Assembly: GCA_019054805.1 (NCBI GenBank)
Contig: JAHQIY010000001.1
Location: 8,694,501 to 8,758,500, forward strand
DNA from: Brachionus manjavacas
Lineage: Eukaryota; Rotifera; Eurotatoria; Ploima; Brachionidae
Direction of reading: 5' to 3'
Length of the DNA stretch: 64,000 bases
The translations under genes were made by a program, and so were the position numbers. Shown here in pieces: positions 35,956 through 47,911 of this stretch. Below the pieces are notes generated by a model. The model saw nothing but the letters and a program-made list of their open reading frames with translations. It made no database searches and was not told the origin of the DNA. The first letter of the stretch is position 1, and each line of letters begins with the position of its first letter.

Positions 35956-36057
35956 TAGTGTTGGTAATCGACTCCAATCGATTGATAAAAAACATAAATC
36001 GATTAATTTTTTTAGTCGATTATTAAATCGAGTAATGATAATCGATTGCCAGCACTA
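35956..36057. mobile_element. Very short hAT-type MITE, about 102 bp
   Basis: Begins TAGTGTTGGTAATCGAC and ends ATCGATTGCCAGCACTA. Flanks are taatttca and taacttaa (6/8 match). The interior is built from aatcgatt-type palindromes. It sits 21 bp from the end of the larger MITE, with similar outer termini but an unrelated interior, so one transposase may move both. Confidence 0.75.
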
Positions 36058-36524
36058 TAACTTAATTAAAACCTAAATTTTTTTCTCACAATTCAGGGTT
36101 TTTTTAATTATTTTAGAAAATTTTTAGTAGCATTTCAATTTCAAAGTTTTTTTTGATTGATAAATAAAAAGAGTCACATTGGAAATAATAAAATGTAAAA
36201 AAAGTTGGTGCTCTAGGTGCTAGAATGTATTAACACGATAGTTATTTCTATATAATGAATTAAGCATGTGAAGATGTAAACTATCTAAATAAATTAAAAA
36301 ACTAAATCATAAAATTTAATTTTAAATTATCTCATTTCAAAAATAAATCTAGCAATTACTAGTCGTTAGTGAGAATGAAAATTTTTGATTTTATGGTCAT
36401 CGTCAACCTAAGAAAGTCTGGACGTTTTGATTAAAAAAGTCATTTCAAAAAAATTAATAAATTTTTCTTCAAACAGAATATCTCATTAGAAAAATCCGAT
36501 ACCAAACAAGTGATAAAATAAACT
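36058..36524. other. AT-rich intergenic DNA
   Basis: No supported feature. Confidence 0.4.
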
Positions 36525-37351
36525 TTACGATTGTAATGAAGTCGTAATAGGCACAGATGGTGTAGTAGACGAAACTGATGTTGTTGGTATGGCTTTGGTT
36601 TTAAGTGTAGTAGACGAAACTGATGTTGTTGGTATGGCTTTGGTTTTAAGTGTAGTAGACGAGACTGATGTTGTTGGTATGGCTTTGGTTTTAAGTGTAG
36701 TAGACGAGACTGATGTTGTTGGTATGGCTTTGGTTTTAAGTGTAGTAGACGAGACTGATGTTGTTGGTATGGTGTTGGTGGCTAAATTTATTGTGGAATT
36801 TGCTAAAATTGCAGTCGTTTGTGGCAAAGTTTTATGTGAGTTGTTACTAAATTTAAATTTGGTCAGTCAAAATCAAAGATCTTTAATCTTTTTTTGGAAG
36901 TTATGAAAATAAAATTCGGCTTTAATTTATTGTTCTATCCTTATAAAAAATTTTAAAAAATAAGCGCTAACTTTGAATTCTTGCATCTACAAACTGGTTT
37001 ATTTTTTAATCTTTGGCAACTTCCAGTGTCATAATACATTCCTCTGCAAAATAAATGGCATACTTTTGAGTGAAAACCTCTCGATTTATCACAAATAAGA
37101 TATTTTTTACCATCAATTATCTCAAGTTTATCATCCTGGTAAATATCATTGATACAATATGAACATTCTGGTCTTATACTTGTTAAGCATTCGGTACATT
37201 GGGGAATACCGTAGCAGTTAAAGCAAAAATTAAAATGGCTAGAACAAGATAGACATGAGACGAGCCAGTGTTTATTCTGAATCGTTGATTGATATAGCTT
37301 GATTACATTAGCAATCATGAACAAACTAATTAAATTCTTAATTAACTTCAT
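36525..37351 (-). CDS. Secreted Cys-rich protein with Thr/Ser repeat (mucin-like) tail
   Basis: Two exons, join(36525..36846, 36972..37351), 233 aa, joined by a 125-bp intron (GTTAGC donor, TTTAG acceptor) that keeps frame. The start MKLIKNLISLFMIANVIKLY is a signal peptide; an upstream in-frame TTG is not needed. Residues 25-125 hold about 20 Cys in CxxC pairs (SCLSCSSHFNFCFNCYG, CTECLTSIRPECSYC, VCRCK), probably disulphide-linked. Exon 2 is a Thr/Ser/Pro-rich tail with nearly five copies of a 15-residue unit, KTKAIPTTSVSSTTL. No transmembrane segment follows, so it is probably secreted and O-glycosylated. I do not recognise the Cys-rich domain. Confidence 0.7.
36556..36772 (-). repeat. 45-bp minisatellite inside the mucin-like exon
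   Basis: Almost identical 45-base units (gtagtagacgaaactgatgt then tgttggtatggctttggttt and taagt on the plus strand), about 4.8 copies. The unit length is a multiple of three, so copy-number change would alter the protein tail without breaking the frame. Confidence 0.9.
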
Positions 37352-38949
37352 GTTAAACCACAAATTTCTTCAATTATTTTTTATTGTCTAATTTTAAGCT
37401 TTATGTATTTGATTTTTTAAATAACATTAACTTTCTTTAAATTTAGATATTAAATTCAATAGAACCATTAAAAATCCCACACATCAACATATTTTTAAGC
37501 CATATGTAATTTTTTTTAATATCATTCTTTTCGGTAAATATCATCAATAGCTCACTTGTAAAAACTCCTTTGATATTTAGAAGAATATTTTAAAAAACTT
37601 TTCTTGACATTTCGAAATTTAAACTAAAAAATTTAAAAATAAATTAGCAATATAAAATTAAAAGGTCCATTATTCAGAACAGAAATTACAGTAGTAATAT
37701 CACATGGGTTCTTGCATCAAAATGTTAATTTGTTAAAAAAACGTCTGAGGCCTCATCAGTCAATAACAATACAGGAGTTGAACGACTTTGGTTATTATCA
37801 AGTGACATTATTGTCATTTGAAAATACTGACACTGATGTTGAAAATAAAATAGAAGTTCAATCAGCGAAAATAAGCGGTCAAGAAATGAAATAAAAAGCT
37901 ATAAAACTTGTCGAAAAGAAATTTCACAAGTGTAGCTCTTGCTCAAAAAAAGGTTGAGCTAACAATTTTTTACAATGTTCTTTTTTCTTGATTTTAAATT
38001 TATCTAAAAAAATATCTACTAAAATTAACATCTATGTACTGACTTAAAAATATATCCGGTTAAAATACAAAAAATTCCCAATATGCTCCCTATATGTATT
38101 CTGGGAAAAATAATGTATTCGATAAAAAAAAAAGTACTCTTTAAAAACAATTCCCTTAAAACAATACATAAAGATGTATTCTAGAATTAAATTTTGAAGC
38201 ATTTATTAAGTATTCGAGAACAATAAATAATTTTATAAATAATAATATTAATATGATTCATCTTTACTGAATATTTAATTCAAAATTTAAGAAGATTATT
38301 TTTTAATTTTAAAAAATAAAAAGATTATCTTGAAATGATTTATCAATAAATCTTTGGGAAAATTTAACACAAAGAATGAGCGTTTAATAAATCAAATTTA
38401 ACTAATTAATTGATTTTAAAAATAGCATATTTTTAATTTATTAGATGGAAATTTTTTATTTTAGAGGTATGCAAAGAATTTATGCGAATAAAATTGATAA
38501 TCAATAAAGAGAATATTCTAAAAACTTTCATAAGCTGATAATTAGTAATATTCGTCAATGGAATTGCTTTAAAACTCAAAATTCATTCTCAATGAAAAAA
38601 AATTTTATTAAAACTTGTGATACAAAAATTTTAATATTTGTAACTTTTTTTTCTTAAATTTTGATATGCATTTTTTTCAGTCATCATTATCAAAAACAGT
38701 TTTGTTTTTATGAGTGAATTACATTTTTTTATGTGTTTTAATCTCTATTTGTTTTCAAAATAATTTTATTTAATTTTTTTTCTATCTAGTATTAAAACTG
38801 TAAAATTCAAACAAATGTTAAGTTAGAAAAGAAATTCTATCCAAATTTTAAGTTTGTAAAAATTAATCATTTAGAATGTTGAACCCGTTCATTAAAGCCA
38901 TATAAACTGACATTAATAATCATTAAACAGATAAAAATATTTTTTTAAA
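37352..38949. other. Intergenic between divergent genes, with a possible coding relic
   Basis: Between the Cys-rich gene (minus) and NCKAP1 (plus). At about 37690-37894 a plus-strand frame (HQNVNLLKKRLRPHQSITIQ, then a region rich in Asp/Glu/Val) is open for about 65 codons without an in-frame ATG; I cannot assign it. The rest is AT-rich without recognised features. Confidence 0.4.
37697..37894 (+). pseudogene. Unassigned open stretch, no ATG
   Basis: About 65 codons ending in TAA at 37892-37894, with more balanced composition than its flanks: KKRLRPHQSITIQELNDFGY and a hydrophilic end. No start codon in frame and no splice context that links it to a neighbour. It may be a mobile-element relic or chance. 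Confidence 0.25.
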
Positions 38950-41900
38950 ATGATGTTAAACCATAGTATCGTATCAAGTCAGCAAAAAATAGCTGAAAAG
39001 CTGACAATTTTAAATGACAGAGGGGTTGGAATGCTGACTCGGATATCAAATATAAAAAAGGCTTGTGTAGATAAAGATCCTGCGTCAAAACCAGCATTTC
39101 TCTTGGAAAAAAGTTTAGAACAAACATTTAAACAGATTGTGAAGCGATTTCCAAATTTTGAAAAAGGCTCACTAGTCAGTTAAATATTTTTAATTCTTAA
39201 ATACCTTATAACTTATAAAGAAATTCATTTTAGAATCAATATGCTAATCTTGGACAATTTAAAAATGACATATTAAAATCACTTTCGCTCTATTACCATA
39301 CTTTTGTTGATTTACTTGATTTTAAAGATCATGTCAACGACTTATTGACCACTATTGATGCCTGTCAAATTCACTTTGATATTGTAAAACTTTTCCCTTT
39401 AACCAAAAAAATTAAATTTTAACTTTAAAACTTCAAGTCAATTAACTATGACTTGTCCAAGAATTACTTAGATTTAATAGCCACGTATGTGTCTCTGATG
39501 ATTTTGTTATCTAAAGTCGATGATAGGAAGACCGTACTCGGTTTGTACACAATAGCTCATGAGATGATAAATGGACAAGGGTACTCAAAGTTAGTCTTAT
39601 TATATTTAAGCTAAAAATTTAAAATCTAGGGATCCGAGCTTTCCAAGATTGGGTCAAATGATAGTTGATTACGAGATGCCAATGAAAAAACTAGCCGAGG
39701 ATTTTGTGCCCCACTCTAAACTCATTTATGAATGTCTGCAGTCATTGGTTCCAATATACAAGCAAAAAAATGTAACTGCTGAAGAAATGAGACGTAATTT
39801 AATGCTTAACTTGTCTGCTTGTCCGAATCTAATGCTTCAGCCTCCTTTTACTGACACGGCATGTTTAAATTTTTTAAGCTTTTTTATTTTTTTTAAATTA
39901 AATCTTTTTTTTTAGATTAACTGTGATATTTTGTCATTTGACCAAATAGAAAGATGGGTTGTATGTAAGTATTTATTTTTTAAAAAATTTTAAATAATAA
40001 ATTTGGTTTAAATATTGAACAAAAATATAAAAACTTTTCACATTAAATTTACTCATAAAAGTTAAATGTTAATTAATTCTTTAGCTCTTTTTTCAATTTT
40101 TTGTTATTTCTTTAAATATATTCAATTGATAATAAATTAAAAATGGAAATATATTTTAGACTTAATTGAAATTTTAATTTTACTCAAAAAAAGTTATATT
40201 AATTTATGAACAATCAATAAGGATCACGCAGACACTTAATTGATCTTATGATCCAAGACGCATATTCATTTTTTTATTTGCCAGTAAATAGCTAAACAAA
40301 CTATTAAATTATTCAATTTTTTCTATTTATTTGATAAAATTAAATTGTGTTTCCTTTTAGATGTAACTTTATTTTATTTAAAAATTAAGTAAAGTTTAAC
40401 TAAATAATAATGAGAATTAACTTTTGCAAAAAAAAAATATTGCAGATAATTCCTACTTAGAAGACTGCTATGAAAATTCTTTACACAGTACATACTTAAC
40501 CTAGAACTTAGCCAAAGGTATTGTCAGTAAATAGATCACGTGTGCTGGGCTTGAATTGTTCTACAAAAAAGCCTGATATCCCCAAAAATGTGGTTAATTT
40601 ATTGGTAAAAAACTTTTAAATTCTAGAGAAAAATATTCTATTATTGATTTTAAATTTTGAAATCTTAAATTTTTAATATTTGAACTCTATAATTATATTT
40701 TTAAATTTATATTTAAATTTTAGCATTCTTTTTTAGTGACAACTCCACTTTGTATCGGCTATATGCAGCATCAAGAATGTCTCGAAATGTTCCGAAGCGT
40801 TTTATTGAACGGTCATGTTCATGTTCTGTACAGAGACGATACTATCCTCTCTCATGAATTTTTGCTTAAATTTTTAGAACTTGTTAAAAAGTAAAAGAAA
40901 TTACAAAAATATATTCACTTGATTGATAATATAAAAATAATAAATTTATTTAAATTTCAGTTCTAGTGCAAAAAAACTTGCCGAAATAGTCAAAGACACT
41001 CAGCTTACTTCATTTCAGAACGCGTAAATTCAAATTTTAAAATAAATCGAAAAAAATCTTAAAAAATTTAATTTTTATTTAAGACGCTACATACATAGAG
41101 AAAAACGTCAATTTTTGCGCTCGTCACTTAGAGAAATGTCACTTTTATTTACCGATCAGCCTGGTTTGCTTGGACCCAAAGCTTTGTATCTTTTTATGGG
41201 TTTATCAATGGCTCGCGATGAAATCCACTGGTTACTCAGACACCAGTACTTGCATTGGTTTGACCCAACCAAGCCAAATAAACTGACAAAAGGAATGGCT
41301 AAAGAAGACTGGATGGACAAATCTCTTCCAGAACTTCTTTTTTTAATTGAAGAATTAAGAAGTAAATTTAAAAAATTTTAATAAAAATTTACATCAAAAT
41401 TTTTTAAATTAGCTTTGGCTCGTAAATATTTTCAAGTAATTGAGCGATATTATGTGGAGTATTTGAGTGGTGCGGACTCGTGTTCACTGAACTTGCACAT
41501 GGAACAAGTCTTGAATGTTCTTCCGGAAGATGAAGCTATTTTGCTAAGTTCATTCCACAGCACAGTGTCTGCTTTAAATGTAAAACAAATTGAAAACAAT
41601 GAGTCAATTAACTTGAGACCATTAAGATTAGATTGGTTTAGGTTCCAAACTTATACAAGTGTAATAAGGCCTACATTTTGCCTTACCAAAAGTTCGGCAC
41701 TTGCCAAAACCATGAACACAATTTCTTTCCATTCGAAACTTGTTGATTTCATTGATGAAGTTTTGTTTGAAACATCGGATCTTTCTTTGTTCTGCTTTTA
41801 TCCGAACTTATTCTTCGAAAATTTCCATATTTGCTTCGAATATCCCTCTCAATTGAGATATTCCATCGCTTTTCCACTCATGTGCTCTCATTTTATGTCA

Positions 41901-44900
41901 TGCACCCATGAATTGTGTCCAGAAGAAGTATTTTTCTTATTCAATTAAATCAATTGTTTTCATTTCCTTTTTCCCCATTCAGAGGCAATTTATTGGCCGC
42001 AAAAGCATCGATTTTGCAAGCAAGGTGATCGATGATATGGCCAGGGAAACTAAGGACATAATTGCACAAATATGTGACAGACATTGTGAGCTTAATTTAC
42101 AGCTTGAACCGATGCAATCCCTTCCATTTTTGCTCGATCATTTGAAGAAAAAACATCGAAAAGACAACAAAAAGCAGAGTCAACAGCAGCAGAACAATTT
42201 GGTTAAACCAGGAAGCGAAAGCATCAGATTCAATAGGGAAGAAATGAACTTGTAAATTCAGTTTGAAATTTATTTTTCCAAAATTGATCTCAATTTTTTT
42301 GTTTTAGTTTGGATAAAATGAATATGGCACTAGCAGAATGGTGTTTTGCTCTCAATTACACTCATTCAATAACTATTTGGGAATTTACTTTCTTCCCAAA
42401 AGAATACTTGTACACCAAATTAGAAAGTCTTTTTAATAAGTGAGTACAAATTTTAATAGCATTTATTGTTAATTATCATTAATATACCAAATATAAAAAA
42501 ATTTCTTTGAAATGAAAGGATTTTCACGAAAATTTGAAAAAATTTAAGCTTTGATTTGGAACTTAATTGTTTATCATGAAATAAATAAAAATGTTCTATT
42601 TAAAATAGAAAATTATGGAGAATAATTAAAAAGTTAAAAAATGATTTCAGACCAGGAAATTTTTTGAAATTAGCATTATGACCAGAAAATTAAAAAAAAT
42701 TATTTGCAAAATTCGAAAAATTTATTTTACAGCCAAGCCTTTCAAGCTGCTCCATGGACTTTTAAAAAAATAGACCAGGGACTAATAATTAAAGTAAAAA
42801 AAAATATTTTTTTTCTTTAAAAAAACGAAAGATTTAAAAAAACACAGATATTAATTCTAATAAAAAAAATTAAAATTTAACTGTGTTCCTTTCAAAGTTT
42901 GTTCGATTTTTAATAAAAGAATAAACATTAAGTTAAAAATATTATTTATTTTTAAGAATGTTCATTAGTATCCAACAGATTTTGTGAAATTCTATACAAA
43001 AAAAACAGAACAAAACGATGAAAAATTTGTTAACTTTTTTATATAAATTCAAAATTAGTTCTATTATGAATCATTTCGGAACATGCATAGTTGCATCAAC
43101 TACTAAGAAAAAAAAGTCATTAGATTTTTTATCATTTTGTTCTTTTCTTTCCTACTGAATTTTATAAAATCCTCATTCACCAAAGGCAGGCCTATCTAAC
43201 CAAATTTTAAATCATAACCAAAGCGGACTTGATTTAGTAGTTATTTAAAAAAAAATATTTAAATTTACTTTTTTGACATAAATAGCTGTTCTCTTATTTT
43301 GGTTAATTATAAAATAATTTTTTTATAATTTGAAATTGTATTTAAAATTAATTTTAAAATAGAGTTTTGGTTCAAAAATGTTTTGTTGAAGTAAGCGAAA
43401 AGAATGAAAAAATAAGAGTGTATTTAAGACCAACCGAAATGCTAAATATAATCGAATCATACATGAAGATAATGCTTACAATCGAAAACTACGGTAAATT
43501 ATTGCTTACTTAGATACTAACAATTCTAATATACAATTTTCTAGTCCATATCGACATTACCAAAGCTTTCAATAATGTTCTTGGACAGCAATCTCAATTG
43601 ATTGATTCAAATGGCAATTCTACACTAACCAGACACTACTGTGATCTTTATATTGACAAACTTCTAAGAAATATAGAACGAAATCATGTCATTTATTTGC
43701 CTTCTCAAAAAAGTTTTCTTTCTGCGGGAAAATCAGACCAAAGCCATCTTGATCAAATCCAGCACGAAAATTACATAAATTACAATGAGCTGAGCGCATT
43801 GTGTGAAATAATTGGTGTAGTCGGTTCCAAGTACATGATCGAACAAGTCAATGGTCTTATTTACGAAAATTTGATTAAGCTCAAGGCCATTGTGTCCCAA
43901 AACAAAGAAATTCTTCAATCACTAAGAATTAATTTTGATCGACCTGATATGATGAGAGAACTTTACAAAAGACTTGAAAGTAACTATCTTAAATAAATTT
44001 TCAATTCAAATAATATCCGACCTATAGTGGCAGGTATTGATTTTTATATGAATTACATTCAAGAATTTAAAAAGAATTTACAAAAAGATCCTAGAGTTAT
44101 TTTCTTGAAAGGTAAAGCATTTAGCTTTGAAGTAAACGCTTTTTTCTAATCAAGCTGTGAGCTAAAAAATTGGCTTGGATATATTAATCAGAATTTTTGA
44201 AAATAAATGATCAGTATACAGTCACCAATATATAGATTAGCAGTTATTGAATAAAATAAGAAAAGCAACAACGCTTTCTTGTATAGCTTCTTTTTTTCTA
44301 TTTTATTTATTTATTCAATGGACGCCTTAAAGGCGATGTAAAAAAAAATTTTAAAATAAGAATAAAGTAATTAAGTTTAAAACAAAAAGAGAGCCACTTC
44401 TAATAATTTAAATGCTAATATTTTTAATTTTCTTTTAATTTCGATAATTATTATTCAATTTTTTCATATTATTTACTTTAAATAAAACGGAATCTAAAAT
44501 AAACTTAAAAAAATATCAAAAAAAATCATTTTTATTGAAAAAATTGATTAACTCATCATTTTTGAGTTTAATACTGGTTGTTTGAAAAAAAAGCTGATAT
44601 TTACTCAACACTTCTCAAAATTTATTTAAAATTTTAATAATTTTTCATTCTTTTTTAAAGATGTTGACTTGGCCTTGGTCAGTTTACTAAACATAGGTAT
44701 CTACCTGGCATTTAAGAGTTTATTGACAGAGTGTCTTCATGAGGTGCTGGATAAACGACTACCCTACTTAATGCTATCAGCTGAAGAGTTTTCTAAAAAT
44801 TTTAGTGACCAAAAATTCGAGTTATTAATCAACGAAATGAGTGCTTCGTGTGGTTTTCAAACAATTATAGACACCGGACTTTACCAGATAATTAAGACTC

Positions 44901-46711
44901 CTAATTCAAGTAATTTAATTTTTTTCTAATTTAGAGTTAAAATCGGGCTTTTATTATTTTTCTTAAAATTTTTTTAATATAATATGAAATATTGGTATTA
45001 AAATAGTAAAATTTTGAAAAATTTTAATTGTTAAATTTGGTAAAAAAATGTCTTAATTCTATTTTAAGAATATGTATTACACTTTCAATTTAAGGAGACG
45101 CCATTTCAGATTTTTTAAAGTAAACCAAAGCATATTTAATAAGCCAATTGTTTATTTTGGTATTAAAAAATATTTTGAGTCGTTGCAGAGTCTATAATAA
45201 TTAAAAGGTTGATCAACAGGCTAGTGTCCATGCTTCAAGAGACTGATTAACACTTCATTTATTTAATTTTTTTTAAAAATTCTGTATAAAAAATGTTCAA
45301 TTTATAAAAAATAAGTCATTGATTACATTCTTATTTGAAAAAATTTAACAAGGTATTTAATACAATATGGAAATGAAATAAATGAATTATTAAATAAAAT
45401 TATTAAAATTATTAAAATTAAATAATTTGAATTATTTAATAAAATTAAATAATTCAAATTTTGAAACTAAATCTATACAATTTAATTAAATGTTATTGTA
45501 AATTGAAAGCTTGAATGTTAAAAATTTCAATATTGATCTCTCGATCACAAAGTAATTTATTAATTTTGAATAAAAATATTCGAATGTTTATTTATCTTAG
45601 TTTATTTAACACCGTTATCATCTATTTTTAAGTTTTTTAATTTTTTACTTTAATAAAAAAAAAAAATTGTCTGAAAAATGCACTATTTTAAAAAAATAAC
45701 ACTTTATTTGTGTTAGTTTGTAGTCCAAAATAAACTAAGAAAACTTAAACTAATGAATCGTAATTTTTTGGTTCTAAATCTAGATTTAGAATAATTTGTT
45801 AGATGTGCAAATTCACTTTTAAAAAAACGAAAAGGTGTTTAACATTTAAAGCTGTTTTTTAGCACCGGTGTTAGCGGTCAATGTTTTAACACCGGTCTTT
45901 CATTACATCAAAGATTAAATCTTAAATAAATTTTGATATAAATATATTTTTTAATTTAAATAAATTTTAATTAAATGAATAAAATTAGGAAAGAATGAAG
46001 TTTTTTTTCTTTATTCCTTTTTAAAAACATTAATAAAAACAAATTGTTATTTTATATGATTAATTTATGAATATTTTGAATTAATTTATACTCTTTTTTT
46101 TCGAACTTTAAAGAAATATAATTTTTTTTACACAGAAACATGTCCAGAAGATGAATATACTGTTTCGTGTTTGATGATGGTTTTATTGGCTGTGTCAATT
46201 TCACGTCTTTCCAAATACGACTCGTCCCAGTATAAAGCAGAACTACAAGCGCATGCAAATAATTCACATTGCATTGCGATGGCTATTAATACTCTTGCTG
46301 GTTGTTTGTTTTATGACATGGGAGCTGAATGTCAAAGAAATGTTCAGTGTAGACTGACTGAATTTTTAGCGGTAAATAATTATATTATTATCAATAAAAA
46401 TAATTTAAATTTTTATTCTTTAGTTGGCTTCGTCAGCATTGCTTAAGTTAGCTCATGATTCTGAGTCAGGTAATAGCTCAAGTGGACAAAATGGACCATT
46501 GTCACAAAAGGAACAGCTAAATCGAGATTCGGTTTATATAATTTTGGATCAAATTGTTCAGTCATCGCCTTTTTTGTCCTATGATCTGCTTGAGTCTTGT
46601 TTTCCTTATGCTTTGCTACGAACTTCTTACAGGCAAATTTTGAAGAAAAACTCAGCTGCTGCCAATTCAAGTGGAGTTTCGAATTTGACAAATTTATTGA
46701 TAAATGATTGA
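38950..46711 (+). CDS. NCKAP1: NCKAP1 / HEM protein (NAP1 subunit of the WAVE complex)
   Basis: Seventeen exons: 38950..39174, 39234..39383, 39438..39589, 39630..39858, 39916..39964, 40737..40890, 40961..41023, 41084..41361, 41413..41927, 41983..42251, 42308..42439, 43363..43493, 43545..43979, 44028..44111, 44661..44909, 46136..46371, 46424..46711. Total 3,639 nt, 1,212 aa (human 1,128), in frame throughout. NAP1 pairs with CYFIP/Sra1 in the WAVE regulatory complex that controls Arp2/3 actin nucleation at the plasma membrane. Conserved stretches: [118 protein letters not shown]. Oddities: exon 4 seems to end in a GC donor (ACG|GCATGT), and exon 14 (28 codons) has no clear counterpart in human. 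Four introns exceed 500 bp. Confidence 0.95.
45864..45896. repeat. Short inverted repeat in an NCKAP1 intron
   Basis: accggtgtt and aacaccggt separated by 15 bases, within the 1.2-kb intron between exons 15 and 16. It is one of few GC-rich points there. Function unknown. Confidence 0.5.
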
Positions 46712-47099
46712 TATTTTTTTTGTTTATAAAACTTGAATGATTTTTAGCGAATTTTGATAGAAAATTTTTTTATCATTCTGATGATTTAATAAAATCTTTT
46801 TTTTATTTAATTTTTTCGATTCAAATTAATCTCACTCTCGATAACTCCTTTAATCCAAAAATACTTTTTGGAAATTTCAAAATAGAGGATGTTTGGTGAA
46901 AAATCTAAAACTGTCTTTTGGAAATTTTTACTGCTTTACCTCATGCAAAAAATAACTAAAAAAATAATAACATATTCCATTCAATAAATTAATTATTATT
47001 TTACATTAATTTCTTAAATGAAAAATTATAAGCCATAAAATTAATAATGTGTAAATGAGTGATAATTTAATTTTATTAGCAGTTAATTATTATTTCTGG
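46712..47099. other. NCKAP1 3' flank
   Basis: AT-rich, no gene. Polyadenylation-like AATAAA signals are present but too common here to choose one. Confidence 0.4.
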
Positions 47100-47911
47100 T
47101 AAAAAATCTCAAGTTTTGCACATCAACAACAAGTACTTTGATATTAATTTGAAAATGAATGGACTAGATATGTGTAAGACAGAAAATGAACGCGATTTAG
47201 GTATAATAATCAGTTCAAATCTGAAATGGAGTATGCAAGTTATGGTAGCGGCCAAAAGAGCTAATATGGTACTGGGACAATTATCTAAAGCGTTCAAGTC
47301 ATGGTCAATTGGTACGTTCAGGAAGCTTTACGTGACATTTGTTAGACCTCATCTCGAGTATGCTGTCGCTGCTTGGTGTCCGTACACGAAGAAGGACATT
47401 TTAGTTCTCGAGAAGGTACAAATAAGAGCAACAAAATTGGTCAAGTCACTTAAGCATCTATCATATGAGCAAAGATTAGAGAACTTGAGACTTTCTACCC
47501 TGAGCAAGAGAAGAGAGAGAGGAGATCTTGTCGAATATTTCAAGATAGTTAGTGGTTTAACTCAAGTGAACTGGCACAACCCAAACAAACTTTGCGATTC
47601 GTTGAGCTGTTCTAGTCCAGCGGGGAGTATACGTGGGTACCAACACAGAATGTCCAAACAACTGACGAGAATCAAACAACGTGAGCATTGCATTCTTAAC
47701 AGAGTAGTAGACAACTGGAACAGACTGCCTCCTGAAGTAGTCAAAGCAAGTTCAAAGAATTTGTTTAAGAAAATGGTTGACGAAATCAATACGTCGCGAT
47801 AGTTAGAGGAATATTCAGCACTGTCTGAAAGCTACTATAGCGTTCCCTATATGGGTTTTCGTTTGGTGGGACAAACAACCGTAGCTCATTATTATTATTA
47901 TTATTATTATT
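47100..47911 (+). mobile_element. 5'-truncated LINE, intact C-terminal reverse transcriptase region
   Basis: A frame open from about 47101 to a TAG at 47800-47802 encodes the part of a CR1/L2-like LINE protein after the polymerase active site: NERDLGIIISSNLKW, FVRPHLEYAVAAWCPY, VQIRATKLVKSLKHLSYEQR, RERGDLVEYFKIVSG, and the end 'NRVVDNWNRLPPEVV'. The same blocks appear in the minus-strand copy at 3819-4875 and the fragment at 57836-58168. The polymerase and endonuclease parts are lost. After the stop come about 85 bp of 3' UTR and an (ATT)n tail at 47888-47911. No stop interrupts the remaining 230 codons, so this insertion is relatively young. Confidence 0.92.

Noticed and set aside
36589-36906. 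105-codon plus-strand frame with repeated valine-rich units
   Set aside because: It is the complement of the 45-bp minisatellite that encodes the Thr/Ser repeat of the minus-strand secreted protein; that gene has a signal peptide and a frame-keeping intron.
42733-42799. Exon-like stretch in an NCKAP1 intron (acceptor TTTACAG, open frame, GTAAAA donor)
   Set aside because: It continues the frame from the exon ending at 42439 but cannot join the next conserved exon without a stop. Skipping it and joining 42439 to 43363 restores both frame and similarity to NCKAP1.
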